The notes under the pieces are model-generated. The model saw only the letters and a list, made by a program, of their open reading frames with translations. It was not told where the DNA came from and ran no database searches. Source: Bin87 sp965115825 (GTDB taxonomy: Bacteria; Chloroflexota; Dehalococcoidia; Lucifugimonadales; UBA3495). Taken from it: DNA of 64,000 nt. Location: the NCBI GenBank assembly GCA_965115825.1, contig OZ220464.1, positions 1,984,001-2,048,000 on the forward strand, in the 5' to 3' direction. This document shows positions 43,167-51,824 of this stretch, in pieces (positions within the stretch are counted from its first letter, which is position 1; every line of letters begins with the position of its first letter). The position numbers and the translations under genes were made by a program.

Positions 43167-43616
43167 ATGGAGCGGGTAGTCCCCATACGTCGGTTTGCTT
43201 CCTGGCTCATTGACAGCCTGCTGTTTTTAGCCGCCGGCTCCGCCGTGCTGTACGCCATCCATCAGATTGATCAGCTGGTCGACATCGGCGGCAGCCGGTC
43301 AGTGAGTTTTGACCTGCACAACCTGCTGGCGATACAGGTGCCGTTGTCCCTGCTGCTTACTTACGCTCTGTGGCTTTTCGTCATCGTCAAGTTCGGCCCG
43401 CCGGGACGCCGTTTGACCTTCACCGAAGTGCGCTGCCATCGCGGCGCCGCCGCCGGTCCTCCCCGGAAGCTCATTCGCGCCGTGGTGAAAATCCTGCTCC
43501 ATCTCTCCCTGATTGGCTTTGTCATCGACGCCGTGTTCATCCTGCGGGACACCGCGGAACGCCGTTCCATCCCTGACCTTCTGGCCGGGACGGTAATCAA
43601 ACCCCGCCGACGCTAA
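43167..43616 (+). CDS. RDD family membrane protein
   Basis: The 149-residue protein has the RDD signature at the N-terminus (PIRRFASWLIDSLLFLAAGS), a second segment LLAIQVPLSLLLTYALWLFVIV and a third ILLHLSLIGFVIDAVFIL. It probably spans the membrane three times. RDD proteins are of mostly unknown function and often include ion-transport members. The first of two RDD genes flanking the phosphohexomutase. Confidence 0.82.
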   Translation: MERVVPIRRFASWLIDSLLFLAAGSAVLYAIHQIDQLVDIGGSRSVSFDLHNLLAIQVPLSLLLTYALWLFVIVKFGPPGRRLTFTEVRCHRGAAAGPPRKLIRAVVKILLHLSLIGFVIDAVFILRDTAERRSIPDLLAGTVIKPRRR

Positions 43617-43672
43617 AGCCGACCACCCGCAATATACCGGGAACCCCACCGGCTCCGTGCTAAAATGAACCC

Positions 43673-45085
43673 ATGGCTTCTCCAATCAAATTCGGCACTG
43701 ACGGCTGGCGCGGCGTCATTGCCGACGACTTCACCTTTGCCAACGTAGCCCGCTGCTCCCAGGGCCTGGCGGATTATCTACGCATCGACGGCTCCGCCGA
43801 CCGGGGCTTGGTGATAGGCTACGACACCCGCTTTGCCTCCCGGGATTTCGCGGAAACCGTCGCTTCGGTTATATCCGGCAACGGCATCGCCGTATATCTG
43901 TGCCGGCAGCCGACGCCGACGCCGGTAGTAAGCCACCAGGTGGTGCAGCGCGCCGCCGCCGGCGGCGTGGTCATCACAGCCAGCCACAACCCGGCGGCCT
44001 GGAGCGGTTTCAAGTTCAAGTCCGCCCAGGGCGGCAGCGCCCCCCAGTCCGTCACCGACACTCTGGAAATCTGCATCGCATCCGCCGGCGCGCCGAGAAC
44101 ATTGCCCTTGGCCGAAGGAATCGCGGCCGGCTTGGTCCAGTGCATTGACCCAGCGCCGGCGTACCGCAAATCCATCGCCGGCCTCGTGAACTTGGCGGCC
44201 ATCCGCAACTCCGGCCTGACCGTGCTGGTCGACGCCATGCACGGCGCCGGCGCCGGCTACCTCAGCGGCTTTATCGCTGGCGGCGCTACTTCCGTAACGG
44301 AACTCCGCGCCGAACCCAACCCGGCTTTCCCCGGTATGGCCCAGCCGGAACCCATCGCCCACAACTTGACCGAACTTTGCGGTCGCGTCCCAGCCGAAGC
44401 CGCATCGGCCGGCCTGGCCCTGGACGGCGACGCCGACCGCATCGGCCTGGTAGATGAAAACGGTCGCTTTGTCAGCACGCTGGAAGTCTTCTCACTGCTG
44501 GCCCTCTATCTCCTCGAACGCGGCGACCGGGGCCCGCTGGTGAAAGGCGTAACCGCGTCGCTGATGCTGAACCGACTGGCGGAACTCTACGGCGTCCCCA
44601 TCATCGAGACGCCCGTAGGTTTCAAGAACATCGGCCCCCTCTTTGTCGCCAACGACGCCATCCTGGGCGGCGAGGAAAGCGGCGGCTACGCCTTTCGCGG
44701 CCACATCCCGGAGCGTGACGGCATCCTCAGCGGCTTATATCTGCTGGAATACATGGCGGTAAGCGGCCTCACCGCGTCGGGCATGGTACGCCGCCTCTTC
44801 GACACCGTAGGCGAGCGTCACTACCAGCGCCGGGACGTGCCTTTCGACCCAACGTCGCAAGCAGCAATCACGGAGCGGTTGGAGGATTCGACCTTAACGG
44901 AGCTGGCCGGGATGACCCTGCGCAGCGCTGACCAAATCGACGGCCGGCGCTGGCTGTTCGACGCCGGATGGGTCGCCGTCCGCTTTTCCGGCACCGAACC
45001 CCTGCTGCGCATCTACTGCGAGGCCGACACCCCCGACAACGTAAGCCTTATGCTGGACGCAATGCAGACGCGCTTGGGCCTGTAA
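43673..45085 (+). CDS. Phosphoglucomutase/phosphomannomutase family protein
   Basis: The 470-residue alpha-D-phosphohexomutase has GTDGWRGVIADDFT at the start, the phosphoserine loop GGVVITASHNPAAWSG (about residues 97-112), the metal loop ALDGDADRIGL (about 248-258) and the sugar-specificity region GGEESGGYAFRGH. The C-terminal ISFSGTEPLLRIYCE-like region binds phosphate. Hexose identity (glucose, mannose or glucosamine) is not obvious. The preceding RDD gene ends 56 bases upstream. Confidence 0.93.
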   Translation: MASPIKFGTDGWRGVIADDFTFANVARCSQGLADYLRIDGSADRGLVIGYDTRFASRDFAETVASVISGNGIAVYLCRQPTPTPVVSHQVVQRAAAGGVVITASHNPAAWSGFKFKSAQGGSAPQSVTDTLEICIASAGAPRTLPLAEGIAAGLVQCIDPAPAYRKSIAGLVNLAAIRNSGLTVLVDAMHGAGAGYLSGFIAGGATSVTELRAEPNPAFPGMAQPEPIAHNLTELCGRVPAEAASAGLALDGDADRIGLVDENGRFVSTLEVFSLLALYLLERGDRGPLVKGVTASLMLNRLAELYGVPIIETPVGFKNIGPLFVANDAILGGEESGGYAFRGHIPERDGILSGLYLLEYMAVSGLTASGMVRRLFDTVGERHYQRRDVPFDPTSQAAITERLEDSTLTELAGMTLRSADQIDGRRWLFDAGWVAVRFSGTEPLLRIYCEADTPDNVSLMLDAMQTRLGL

Positions 45086-45134
45086 CAATGAACCGAAAAG
45101 CCGTTGCCAATCCCATTCAGCAGGAGAGTTCATC

Positions 45135-45470
45135 ATGCAATATGCCAGCCCAATCCGCCGAATGTTCGCCTGGCTCTTGGACATCGTACTCTTCGTCCTC
45201 ACCCTCATCATCGGCTACATCATCTGGTGGCTGATTGTCCTGGGGCGCGGTCAAACCCCTGGCAAGCAACTGCTGGGAATCCATGCCGTCAAACGCGACG
45301 GACAGCCAGCCGGCTGGGGAACCACATTTGTCAGGGAAATCGTCAAGGGCGTAGCGCACGGTTTCGGGGCCGTCGGCTTCCTCGCCGACATTGTCTTCTT
45401 GTTGATTGACGAAGACGAGCGCCGTTCCCTATCCGACCGAGTAGCCGACACTGTTATCGTGCATCGCTGA
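45135..45470 (+). CDS. RDD family membrane protein, short
   Basis: The 111-residue protein has YASPIRRMFAWLLDIVLFVLTLIIGYIIWWLIVL, then the RDD-type QTPGKQLLGIHAVKRDGQPAGW and a final helix GAVGFLADIVFLLI. GGAGAG lies before ATG 45135. It is similar in arrangement to the RDD gene at 43167 and may be its partner or paralogue. Confidence 0.85.
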   Translation: MQYASPIRRMFAWLLDIVLFVLTLIIGYIIWWLIVLGRGQTPGKQLLGIHAVKRDGQPAGWGTTFVREIVKGVAHGFGAVGFLADIVFLLIDEDERRSLSDRVADTVIVHR

Positions 45471-45534
45471 CCCACCCAACCGCAATCCAAATCTCCATAT
45501 TGGATAGCCCCGCCGCCCTTCACGGAGTGCGCAA

Positions 45535-46479
45535 ATGACTGCTCCGGCCAATTCAGGCGACTCCGCCCCCGGCGCGTTGGCGCGCATTTCGGCCTACCGC
45601 GGCATCATCATCGCAGTGGGAATTGCCGCCGTCGCCTACGTTGTCGCCATCATAGGGGCCTGGCTCTCCTGCGACGCTTCCGGCAGCGACGTAATCAACC
45701 GCATCGCCGGCCTGATTTCGGGCTCCTCCAGCGCCGGAATCGACAGCATCGGAAGCAAGCTGCGGTTCACCTACGCTTTCGGCGTTGGCGCCGTTTCTGC
45801 GGTCAATCCCTGTGGCTTTATTATGCTGCCGGTGTACTTGGGCCTGTATGTCAGCGGCGGTAGCGGCGGCGCTGCACAGGAACGACGCCGGCCCGCTCTG
45901 CTGATAGGACGCGCATTGATGGTAGGCCTCGTCGTATCAGCCGGCTTCGTAGCGCTTTTTGGCGTTATGGGCTTGATACTGGGGTTCGGCGCCCAGGCTG
46001 CAACGTCGCTTTTTTCCTACGTAGGCTTGGCTATCGGCATCATTCTGGTAGGCGGCGGTGCCTTTATCGCCGGCGGCGGCAAAGTTTACGCCGGCCTGGC
46101 CCAACGCGCCGCCTCCAGAGTTGGCAATCCCAACCAGGCCAACCTGCTCGGTTATTTCCTTTTCGGCATCAGCTACGGACTGGCCTCCCTGAGCTGCGCT
46201 CTACCGCTCTTCCTGGTCGTGGTAGGGTTGGGAGCCGGCTCGGATTCGACCTGGCTCAACTCCTTGGGCCAGTTTGGGCTTTACGCCGCCGGCATGGGAT
46301 CCGTCATATTGGCGCTTACCCTCAGCATGGCGATCGCCCGCACTGCGATAGTGCAATGGCTGCGAACGGCGCTGCCATACGTCAGCATAGCCGGGGCTTG
46401 GCTCATGATTATAGCCGGCGCCTACATCATGTTCTACGAACTGACTTTGGGCAACGTGCTCTGCGGATTGGGCGGCTAA
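45535..46479 (+). CDS. CcdA/DsbD-like cytochrome c biogenesis membrane protein
   Basis: The 314-residue protein has six to eight membrane segments and the CcdA NPCG-type motif in FGVGAVSAVNPCGFIMLPVYLG. A second characteristic segment is GYFLFGISYGLASLSCALPLFLVVV with Cys. CcdA-type proteins transfer electrons from thioredoxin across the membrane to periplasmic disulfides during cytochrome c maturation. The two Cys here (NPC and LSC) fit. The last 45 bases of the gene are tandemly duplicated just after its stop (see 46435-46550). Confidence 0.88.
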   Translation: MTAPANSGDSAPGALARISAYRGIIIAVGIAAVAYVVAIIGAWLSCDASGSDVINRIAGLISGSSSAGIDSIGSKLRFTYAFGVGAVSAVNPCGFIMLPVYLGLYVSGGSGGAAQERRRPALLIGRALMVGLVVSAGFVALFGVMGLILGFGAQAATSLFSYVGLAIGIILVGGGAFIAGGGKVYAGLAQRAASRVGNPNQANLLGYFLFGISYGLASLSCALPLFLVVVGLGAGSDSTWLNSLGQFGLYAAGMGSVILALTLSMAIARTAIVQWLRTALPYVSIAGAWLMIIAGAYIMFYELTLGNVLCGLGG

Positions 46480-46550
46480 CGTCGCAGGTACGAACTGACT
46501 TTGGGCAACGTGCTGCTCTGCGGATTGGGCAGCTCAGCTAACGTCGCAGG
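46435..46550. repeat. Tandem direct repeat of the CcdA-gene 3' end
   Basis: Copy 1 (46435-46488) covers the last 15 codons and stop of the CcdA-like gene plus nine bases. Copy 2 (46489-46550) repeats it directly, with two short insertions (GCT and AGCTC). Both copies end with ACGTCGCAGG. Copy 2 is not translated in the same frame after the first stop. Confidence 0.92.
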
Positions 46551-46613
46551 GCGGATTTGAAACCCGCCCCTGTTCAGCGTCTGCCCCGTTCGGAGAAATC
46601 TCCCCGCCCTCTC

Positions 46614-46874
46614 TCATCCTTGCGTCATGCTAAAGGCTGACCGGCTGTCGGCGTAATGAGCCTGATCCGCCAGCCTCGCCAGGATTTTGTTGGTCCGCCG
46701 AACCCTTAGCCTCAACCTCTTAAGCGCAGCAGCCGGAGCGCAGAACCAGGCATCAAATTTAGTTTCCAACTCGTCAACCCTGGCCGCAAGGTTGCCAATC
46801 CCGTGTTCCTGATTATCCACCTTGTTGGCCAGTTTGCCCAACTGATAACTGCCTCTAACCGGCAGCACCGCCAC
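46614..46874 (-). CDS. Hypothetical small coiled-coil protein (weak)
   Basis: The 86-residue frame starts at a GTG and reads MAVLPVRGSYQLGKLANKVD then IGNLAARVDELETKFDAW, which looks like a coiled coil following a short hydrophobic start. A few hydrophobic codons (SLAIIVAVL) precede the GTG in frame, so the true start may be upstream. No Shine-Dalgarno or family is recognised. It could be a remnant. Confidence 0.35.
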   Translation of the reverse strand: MAVLPVRGSYQLGKLANKVDNQEHGIGNLAARVDELETKFDAWFCAPAAALKRLRLRVRRTNKILARLADQAHYADSRSAFSMTQG

Positions 46875-46946
46875 GATTATTGCAAGACTGTCCCGGCAAT
46901 AGCGGCTGCACGCTCATAACCTCCGGGCAAGGCCCAGGATTGAACC

Positions 46947-47360
46947 TTACCGCTTGGTGTACTGCGGAGCGCGGCGGGCGCGCTTCAGCCCGTACTTCTT
47001 GCTCTCCTTGACCCGGGCGTCACGGGTCATCAGCCCGGCCCGGCGCAAACTGGGCTTCAGGTTGGGATCCGAAACTACCAGAGCCCGCGCAATGCCATGA
47101 CGAATAGCCTCCGCCTGCGCGTTGACCCCTCCGCCTTTGACCTGCGCCTGCACCCGGAACCGACCCGTAGTTCCGGAAACCGCGAAAGCCTCGCGAATGG
47201 TGGACTGCCATGGTAGCCAGTTGAAGTACTCCTCCATCGGCTTGTCGTTGACAATGATGGCGGTTCCGTCGTCCGGGAAAATGCGAACTTTCGCAATTGC
47301 CGACTTCCGCCGGCCCGTTCCGTAGTAGTATTGCTGTTGCGGTTCGGCTTGCAACGTCAT
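46947..47360 (-). CDS. rpsI: 30S ribosomal protein S9
   Basis: The 137-residue protein has GTGRRKSAIAKVRIFPDDGT and the C-terminal Arg-rich tail ending APQYTKR, which reaches the P site. It is the last gene of the ribosomal superoperon, 28 bases after rplM. Confidence 0.97.
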   Translation of the reverse strand: MTLQAEPQQQYYYGTGRRKSAIAKVRIFPDDGTAIIVNDKPMEEYFNWLPWQSTIREAFAVSGTTGRFRVQAQVKGGGVNAQAEAIRHGIARALVVSDPNLKPSLRRAGLMTRDARVKESKKYGLKRARRAPQYTKR

Positions 47361-47388
47361 TGAAAACCTGCCTGTGCGTTAGGGGTGT

Positions 47389-47820
47389 TTATTCGGGGCT
47401 GCCCACCTGGGCTTCATGAGGATGCTGATCGCCGGCATATACTCGCAGGCGGCGCATCATCTGGCGTCCCTGCTTGTTGGAGGGCAGCATCCCTTTCACG
47501 GCCAGAGAAACCACGCGCTCCGGACGCTGCTCCATCATGTCGCGCATCAGGAACGACTTGAGGTTACCCACATAGCCGCTGTGCCGATAGTACATCTTCT
47601 GCATCAGCTTGCGGCCGGTAACGCGCACTTTGCCCGCGTTGATGACCACAACATGGCTCCCGCTAATCACGTGTGGCGTGTAAGTAGGCAAGTCTTTCCC
47701 TTGCAGGGCGACGGCAACCTGACGGGCCAGCCGTCCCAAGCTGATGCCGGTAGCGTCAATGACCCGCCACTGGTCCGGCGCGTCGCCGGGCCTGGCAAAA
47801 TAGGTGCTAGTGCGTTTCAT
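47389..47820 (-). CDS. rplM: 50S ribosomal protein L13
   Basis: The 143-residue protein has QWRVIDATGISLGRLARQVA and KVRVTGRKLMQKMYYRHSGY. ATG 47820 (MKRTSTYFARPG) was preferred over a TTG four codons upstream. It overlaps the truA 3' end by 14 bases, so translation is probably coupled. Confidence 0.96.
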   Translation of the reverse strand: MKRTSTYFARPGDAPDQWRVIDATGISLGRLARQVAVALQGKDLPTYTPHVISGSHVVVINAGKVRVTGRKLMQKMYYRHSGYVGNLKSFLMRDMMEQRPERVVSLAVKGMLPSNKQGRQMMRRLRVYAGDQHPHEAQVGSPE

Positions 47821-48640
47821 GGTAGTTGGCAACCTTCAACAAGTGGTCGTATTGTGGATAGTGCACTGACCGGAGGCAAAGCCCCCTGGCCGGTAGAGTA
47901 GCAATCTGCCGTTGATTTGACGTGCGTCCTGCCAAGGCTTCCGCCATGGCGTGTAGCGGTAATCTCCCTTTGCCGATTTCGACCAGAACCGCGTTGGCCC
48001 GCCTGATTTGATGACGTAGAAATCCATTGGCGGCACAGTCAATTGTGATGACATCCGAAACATCCCGGTGGCGGCCAATATCCCAACTATGAACCAATCG
48101 CACCGCGCTGCGGCCGGCAGGGTGGCCGGTGGCAACCCGTCGGAAATCCCTGATGCCAAGCAGGCTGGCGGCCGCCTTTTGCATTACTTCAACGTCCAGT
48201 CTAGCCGGTTCCAGGTGATGCGTGCGGCGCAGCAGAGGCGACGGTATCGGACGGTTGAGAATGTTGTACCGATAATCGCGACGAGCCGCGCTGCGCCGGG
48301 AATGAAACTCGGCAGGCGCTTCAACTGCGGCGAGAATACGGACGGCATCAGGCAGGTAATAATTCAGAGCGGCCCGGAAAACCGATGGAGCCTCACTGCT
48401 GCTAGTGAGAAAGTCCACCACTTGGCCGCAGGCATGCGCCCCTGAATCGGTGCGACTGGCGCCGCGTATCCTGGCCGGCGCTCCGGTCAGCCTCGCGATG
48501 GCCCTTTCCAACTCTCCCTGAATAGTGGGAGCCGCAGCCTGCAACTGAAAGCCGGCAAAGTCGGTACCTTCATAGGAAACCACCAGAGCGATACGCCGCA
48601 AGCCTGAACTTGCTACGGATTCTTCGGATGTTATTGACAT
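47807..48640 (-). CDS. truA: tRNA pseudouridine(38-40) synthase
   Basis: TruA converts uridines 38-40 of the tRNA anticodon arm to pseudouridine. The 277-residue protein has the catalytic Asp65 in ASRTDSGAHACGQ and RDYRYNILN, NGFLRHQIRRANAVLVEIGKG and GLCLRSVHYP at the end. The start MSITSEESVASSG was chosen; the open frame extends 15 codons upstream without conserved sequence. The placement between rplQ and rplM is common in Gram-positive-type and Chloroflexota operons. Confidence 0.95.
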   Translation of the reverse strand: MSITSEESVASSGLRRIALVVSYEGTDFAGFQLQAAAPTIQGELERAIARLTGAPARIRGASRTDSGAHACGQVVDFLTSSSEAPSVFRAALNYYLPDAVRILAAVEAPAEFHSRRSAARRDYRYNILNRPIPSPLLRRTHHLEPARLDVEVMQKAAASLLGIRDFRRVATGHPAGRSAVRLVHSWDIGRHRDVSDVITIDCAANGFLRHQIRRANAVLVEIGKGRLPLHAMAEALAGRTSNQRQIATLPARGLCLRSVHYPQYDHLLKVANYHETH

Positions 48641-48691
48641 AGTTGGGTGATGGCGGTTCCTCACTGAAAGAAGATTGTAAGTCATCTCACT

Positions 48692-48714
48692 ATTCCGGCC
48701 TTCGCCGGAACCCA
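48692..48714. repeat. REP-like palindrome, copy 2
   Basis: ATTCCGGC-CTTC-GCCGGAACCCA forms a hairpin between truA and rplQ, inside the ribosomal operon. It shares its ends with the copies at 16153 and 51661. Confidence 0.65.
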
Positions 48715-48723
48715 GGCGACTGG

Positions 48724-49077
48724 CTACACTAGCTCAATCACCGCCATGTAGGCACCGTCGCCCTGACGCGGACCGAGCTTGACGATGCGCGTATAGCCAC
48801 CGGGACGCTCAGCATAGCGGGGGCCGAGTTCGTCAAAAACCTTGGCCACGGCCCTTTTATTAGGCAATTTGCTCAAAGCCACCCGGCGGTTATGCAACGT
48901 GCCTTTCTTCCCGTGCGTAATGATTTTTTCGGTCATCACTCTGGTTTCTTTGGCTTTGGCCAGCGTGGTAGTGATGCGCTCGTGCTGAATCAGATCGGCC
49001 GTCAAGCCGCGCAGCAGCGCCTTGCGCTGGTCCTTGTACCGGCTTAGCTTGCGGCCGGCGACGCGATGGGAAGGCAT
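48724..49077 (-). CDS. rplQ: 50S ribosomal protein L17
   Basis: The 117-residue protein has MPSHRVAGRKLSRYKDQRKALLRGL, ERITTTLAKAKETR and GPRQGDGAYMAVIELV, all typical of bacterial L17. It follows rpoA by two bases. Confidence 0.97.
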   Translation of the reverse strand: MPSHRVAGRKLSRYKDQRKALLRGLTADLIQHERITTTLAKAKETRVMTEKIITHGKKGTLHNRRVALSKLPNKRAVAKVFDELGPRYAERPGGYTRIVKLGPRQGDGAYMAVIELV

Positions 49078-49079
49078 AA

Positions 49080-50129
49080 TTAGTCTCCGTCGTCATCGTA
49101 GTCCAACTCATCATCGGGGTCAAAGTCCAAGTCGCCGACCGGCGCGACCGCCCTTGCAGAACCGGCAGAACCGGCGGCCAGCTCGGCCAGTTTGCCCCGA
49201 AGCTCTTCCAGCGACTTCTGGCCAAAATTGCGGATGTTGAGCAAATCGTCCGCACTTAAATCCAGAACCTGGCCAATCCGGTCCAGCCTGGCGCGCTTGA
49301 GGCAGTTCAGCGTCCGGGACGACAAATCCAGCCGCTCAATGGGCATCAAGTACACTTCTGAATCAACCGATAGGCTGGTCGTCTCCAGCGGAGAGTCAAC
49401 CGGTCGGCTCAGCTGGTTGAACATATAGAAATGCTGAACCAGGTTTTCCGAGGCTTCCTGAATTGCGGCCAACGGCGTAACCGCCCCGTCTGTCCACACC
49501 CGAATCACCAGACGCTCCCAGTCCGTTTGTTGGCCGACCATCATCCGCTCCACCGCATACTCCACCTTGCGGACGGGATTATAGATGGCGTCCACTGGCA
49601 GCACTCCCACGGGCAACCCGGTCATGCTGTCCCCTTGCGACACCTGCTGGTATCCCTTGCCAGACTCAACGTTGAACTCAATAGAGAGGGAAACGTCGGA
49701 GCTGTCCAGCGTAGCCAGGTGCAATTCGGGGTTGACTATCTGAAAGTCACTGGCCGTAGCGATATCTCCGGCGCACACCCGCCCCTCTCCGGATACGTCA
49801 AGCCGCATCTTGCCCGGACGCTTCGCCAGAGCATGAATTCGGATGCGCTTCACGCTGAGGAGGAGGTCCATCACCTCCTCCTTCACCCCGGGGATGACCG
49901 TGTACTCGTGCGGCACGTCTTCGATTTTAACCCAGGTAACTGCGGTGCCATGAATGGAGCTGAGCAACAGCCGACGCAGCGGGTTTCCCACAGTCGTGGC
50001 GAACCCACGCTCCAGCGGCTCCAGGGCCACGCAGGCATAGGTATCTGTGCTCTCTATCACCCGGATAGTCGGGTCGGGAGCTTCCGGTTCCGGTTCCCGC
50101 AGCGGCGGGAAAATCTGAAGGTTCAACAT
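49080..50129 (-). CDS. rpoA: RNA polymerase alpha subunit
   Basis: The 349-residue protein has the alpha-NTD dimerisation/assembly domain (about 1-235; GFATTVGNPLRRLLLSSI, VKRIRIHALAKRPG) and the alpha-CTD with LSSRTLNCLKRARLDRIGQV and NIRNFGQKSLEELRGKL. An acidic tail of Asp/Glu residues follows the CTD. It lies 7 bases downstream of rpsD. Confidence 0.97.
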   Translation of the reverse strand: MLNLQIFPPLREPEPEAPDPTIRVIESTDTYACVALEPLERGFATTVGNPLRRLLLSSIHGTAVTWVKIEDVPHEYTVIPGVKEEVMDLLLSVKRIRIHALAKRPGKMRLDVSGEGRVCAGDIATASDFQIVNPELHLATLDSSDVSLSIEFNVESGKGYQQVSQGDSMTGLPVGVLPVDAIYNPVRKVEYAVERMMVGQQTDWERLVIRVWTDGAVTPLAAIQEASENLVQHFYMFNQLSRPVDSPLETTSLSVDSEVYLMPIERLDLSSRTLNCLKRARLDRIGQVLDLSADDLLNIRNFGQKSLEELRGKLAELAAGSAGSARAVAPVGDLDFDPDDELDYDDDGD

Positions 50130-50136
50130 TCAGTCG

Positions 50137-50763
50137 CTACCTCGAGTAGTACTCGACGATGAGGCGGGAGTTTATCGTTTCGGGCAGCTCGTTGTCCGGT
50201 GGCATGGCAACCACCTGCCCTGCCATGTTGGTCAAGTCCAAGGTCAGCCAGCTGGGCAGCGTTCGCCTGGGCAGCCCGTCAGTGCGGTCAGCGAAAAACT
50301 CTCCCTTCTTGGAACTTTCCATCCATGAAATGGTCTGGCCCGGCTTGACCAGAAAAGACGGAATGTCAGTCTTGCGTCCGTTGACTGCAAAATGGCCGTG
50401 CTGAACCATTTGCCGCGCCTGCTTGCGCGAGTCGGCAAACCCAAAATGGTAGATGACATTGTCCAAGCGGCGCTCCAGCGTCCGCAGGAGGTTGTTGCCG
50501 GAAATGCCTGGGGTATTGAAAGCGTCCGTCATGTACTTGCGGAACTGGCTTTCCATAACGCCGTACATTTGACGGGCCTTCTGCTTCTCCCGCAGATGCA
50601 CGCCATAGTCGGAGACCCGCCGCCGGCGATTCCCGCCGCCACCCGGCGGAATATGGCGCCGCTCGATAGCGCAGCGCGGCGAAAAACAACGATCGCCTTT
50701 GAGAAATAGCTTCTCCCCGGCGCGCCGGCACAGCCGGCAGGAAGGTCCGGTATATCTGCCCAT
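50137..50763 (-). CDS. rpsD: 30S ribosomal protein S4
   Basis: The 208-residue protein has a zinc-type N-terminus with Cys at 9, 12, 26 and 31 (CRLCRRAGEKLFLKGDRC then FSPRC) and the S4 RNA-binding domain LERRLDNVIYHFGFA...QMVQHGHFAVNG. The Zn-binding form is one of two variants in bacteria. Confidence 0.96.
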   Translation of the reverse strand: MGRYTGPSCRLCRRAGEKLFLKGDRCFSPRCAIERRHIPPGGGGNRRRRVSDYGVHLREKQKARQMYGVMESQFRKYMTDAFNTPGISGNNLLRTLERRLDNVIYHFGFADSRKQARQMVQHGHFAVNGRKTDIPSFLVKPGQTISWMESSKKGEFFADRTDGLPRRTLPSWLTLDLTNMAGQVVAMPPDNELPETINSRLIVEYYSR

Positions 50764-50826
50764 ATCAGCCCGTCCGTTGGTAGTGTGTCTGGCGGTGTTA
50801 GCGGTAGTCCATGACCCGGCGCGGAT

Positions 50827-51210
50827 TTACACCCGACGCCGCTTCGGAGGACGCACCCCGTTGTGAGGAATGGGCGTAACGTCCCTGATGCTGGTCACGT
50901 TGAGGCCGGCGGCTTGCAATGCCCGTATGGCCGGTTCCCTTCCGGAGCCCGGCCCTTTGATGTACACGTCAATGTTGCGCATCCCCATGTCAACGCCGCG
51001 ACGTGCCGCCTGCTCCGCCGCGCGCTGGGCCGCAAAGGCTGTGCCTTTGCGAGAGCCGCGAAAGCCGGCCGTGCCGGAACTGGTGGAAGCCACCACATTC
51101 CCGTCGGGGTCGGTAAGGCTCACCAGCGTGTTGTTGAACGTGGAATAGATGTAAGCGCGGCCCTGCGGAATGGAACGGCGCTCGCGACGTCGGGTGCGTG
51201 GTCGGGGCAT
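50827..51210 (-). CDS. rpsK: 30S ribosomal protein S11
   Basis: The 127-residue protein has GRAYIYSTFNNTLVSLTDPD, GTAGFRGSRKGTAFAAQRA and the C-terminal SIRDVTPIPHNGVRPPKRRRV. It follows rpsM by 30 bases. Confidence 0.97.
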   Translation of the reverse strand: MPRPRTRRRERRSIPQGRAYIYSTFNNTLVSLTDPDGNVVASTSSGTAGFRGSRKGTAFAAQRAAEQAARRGVDMGMRNIDVYIKGPGSGREPAIRALQAAGLNVTSIRDVTPIPHNGVRPPKRRRV

Positions 51211-51240
51211 TGCTTGCTACCTCTCTGTCCTGCCTGGCAA

Positions 51241-51633
51241 TTACTTCTTGCCGCCGGTTCGGCGCCCCCGCCCGGCGACGGTGCGGCGGGCCCCCTTACG
51301 GGAGCGCGCGTTGGTCCGGGTCCGCTGGCCGTGCACCGGCAGGTTCCGGCGATGCCGCAGCCCCCGGTAGCTGCCGATGTCAATTAGGCGGCGAATGTTC
51401 TCGTTGTTCTCCCGTCGGAGATCCCCCTCAGTGATATAGTCCCGGTCCACAATGGCCCGGATACGGTCAAGATCCTCTTCCGACAGCTCATTCATACGGG
51501 GCGGCATATCGGTGTCAAGGTTGGCCTTGCCAACGATCTCGATAGCCTTGGTGGGGCCAATTCCATAGATGCTGCGCAACGCGATGTGCGCGCGCTTCCG
51601 ATCCGGTACGTCAACCTGAGCGATGCGAACCAT
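51241..51633 (-). CDS. rpsM: 30S ribosomal protein S13
   Basis: The 130-residue protein starts MVRIAQVDVPDRKRAHIALRS and has YGIGPTKAIEIV and RGLRHRRNLPVHGQRTRTNAR. The open frame begins 17 codons earlier in a repeat-containing stretch; ATG 51633 gives the conserved N-terminus. The C-terminal Lys-rich end is normal. Confidence 0.97.
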   Translation of the reverse strand: MVRIAQVDVPDRKRAHIALRSIYGIGPTKAIEIVGKANLDTDMPPRMNELSEEDLDRIRAIVDRDYITEGDLRRENNENIRRLIDIGSYRGLRHRRNLPVHGQRTRTNARSRKGARRTVAGRGRRTGGKK

Positions 51634-51660
51634 AATGATGCTCCTGAAGTCTCTCCTGTC

Positions 51661-51683
51661 ATTCCCGCGCCGGCGAGAATCCA
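51661..51683. repeat. REP-like palindrome, copy 3
   Basis: ATTCCCGC-GCCG-GCGAGAATCCA lies between rpsM and rpmJ, with an imperfect stem. It belongs with the palindromes at 16153 and 48692. Confidence 0.6.
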
Positions 51684-51692
51684 CGGCTTGCC

Positions 51693-51806
51693 CTAGCCCT
51701 GACGCTGGGCATGTTTGCTGTTAACGCAGATGATGCGTACCCGCCCTTTGCGCCGGATAATCCGACAACGGTCGCAGCGGGGCTTTACGGATGCGGACAC
51801 TTTCAT
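51693..51806 (-). CDS. rpmJ: 50S ribosomal protein L36
   Basis: The 37-residue protein reads MKVSASVKPRCDRC then RIIRRKGRVRIICVNSKHAQ and ends RQG. Cys11, Cys14, Cys27 and His32 are the zinc ligands, so it is the Zn-binding form. Too short for a general ORF scan. It follows infA by 18 bases. Confidence 0.96.
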   Translation of the reverse strand: MKVSASVKPRCDRCRIIRRKGRVRIICVNSKHAQRQG

Positions 51807-51824
51807 GACAGACCTCCCGGCTCG

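Noticed and set aside
46614..46874. A small coiled-coil frame as a confident gene
   Set aside because: No Shine-Dalgarno or family; kept only as a low-confidence entry.
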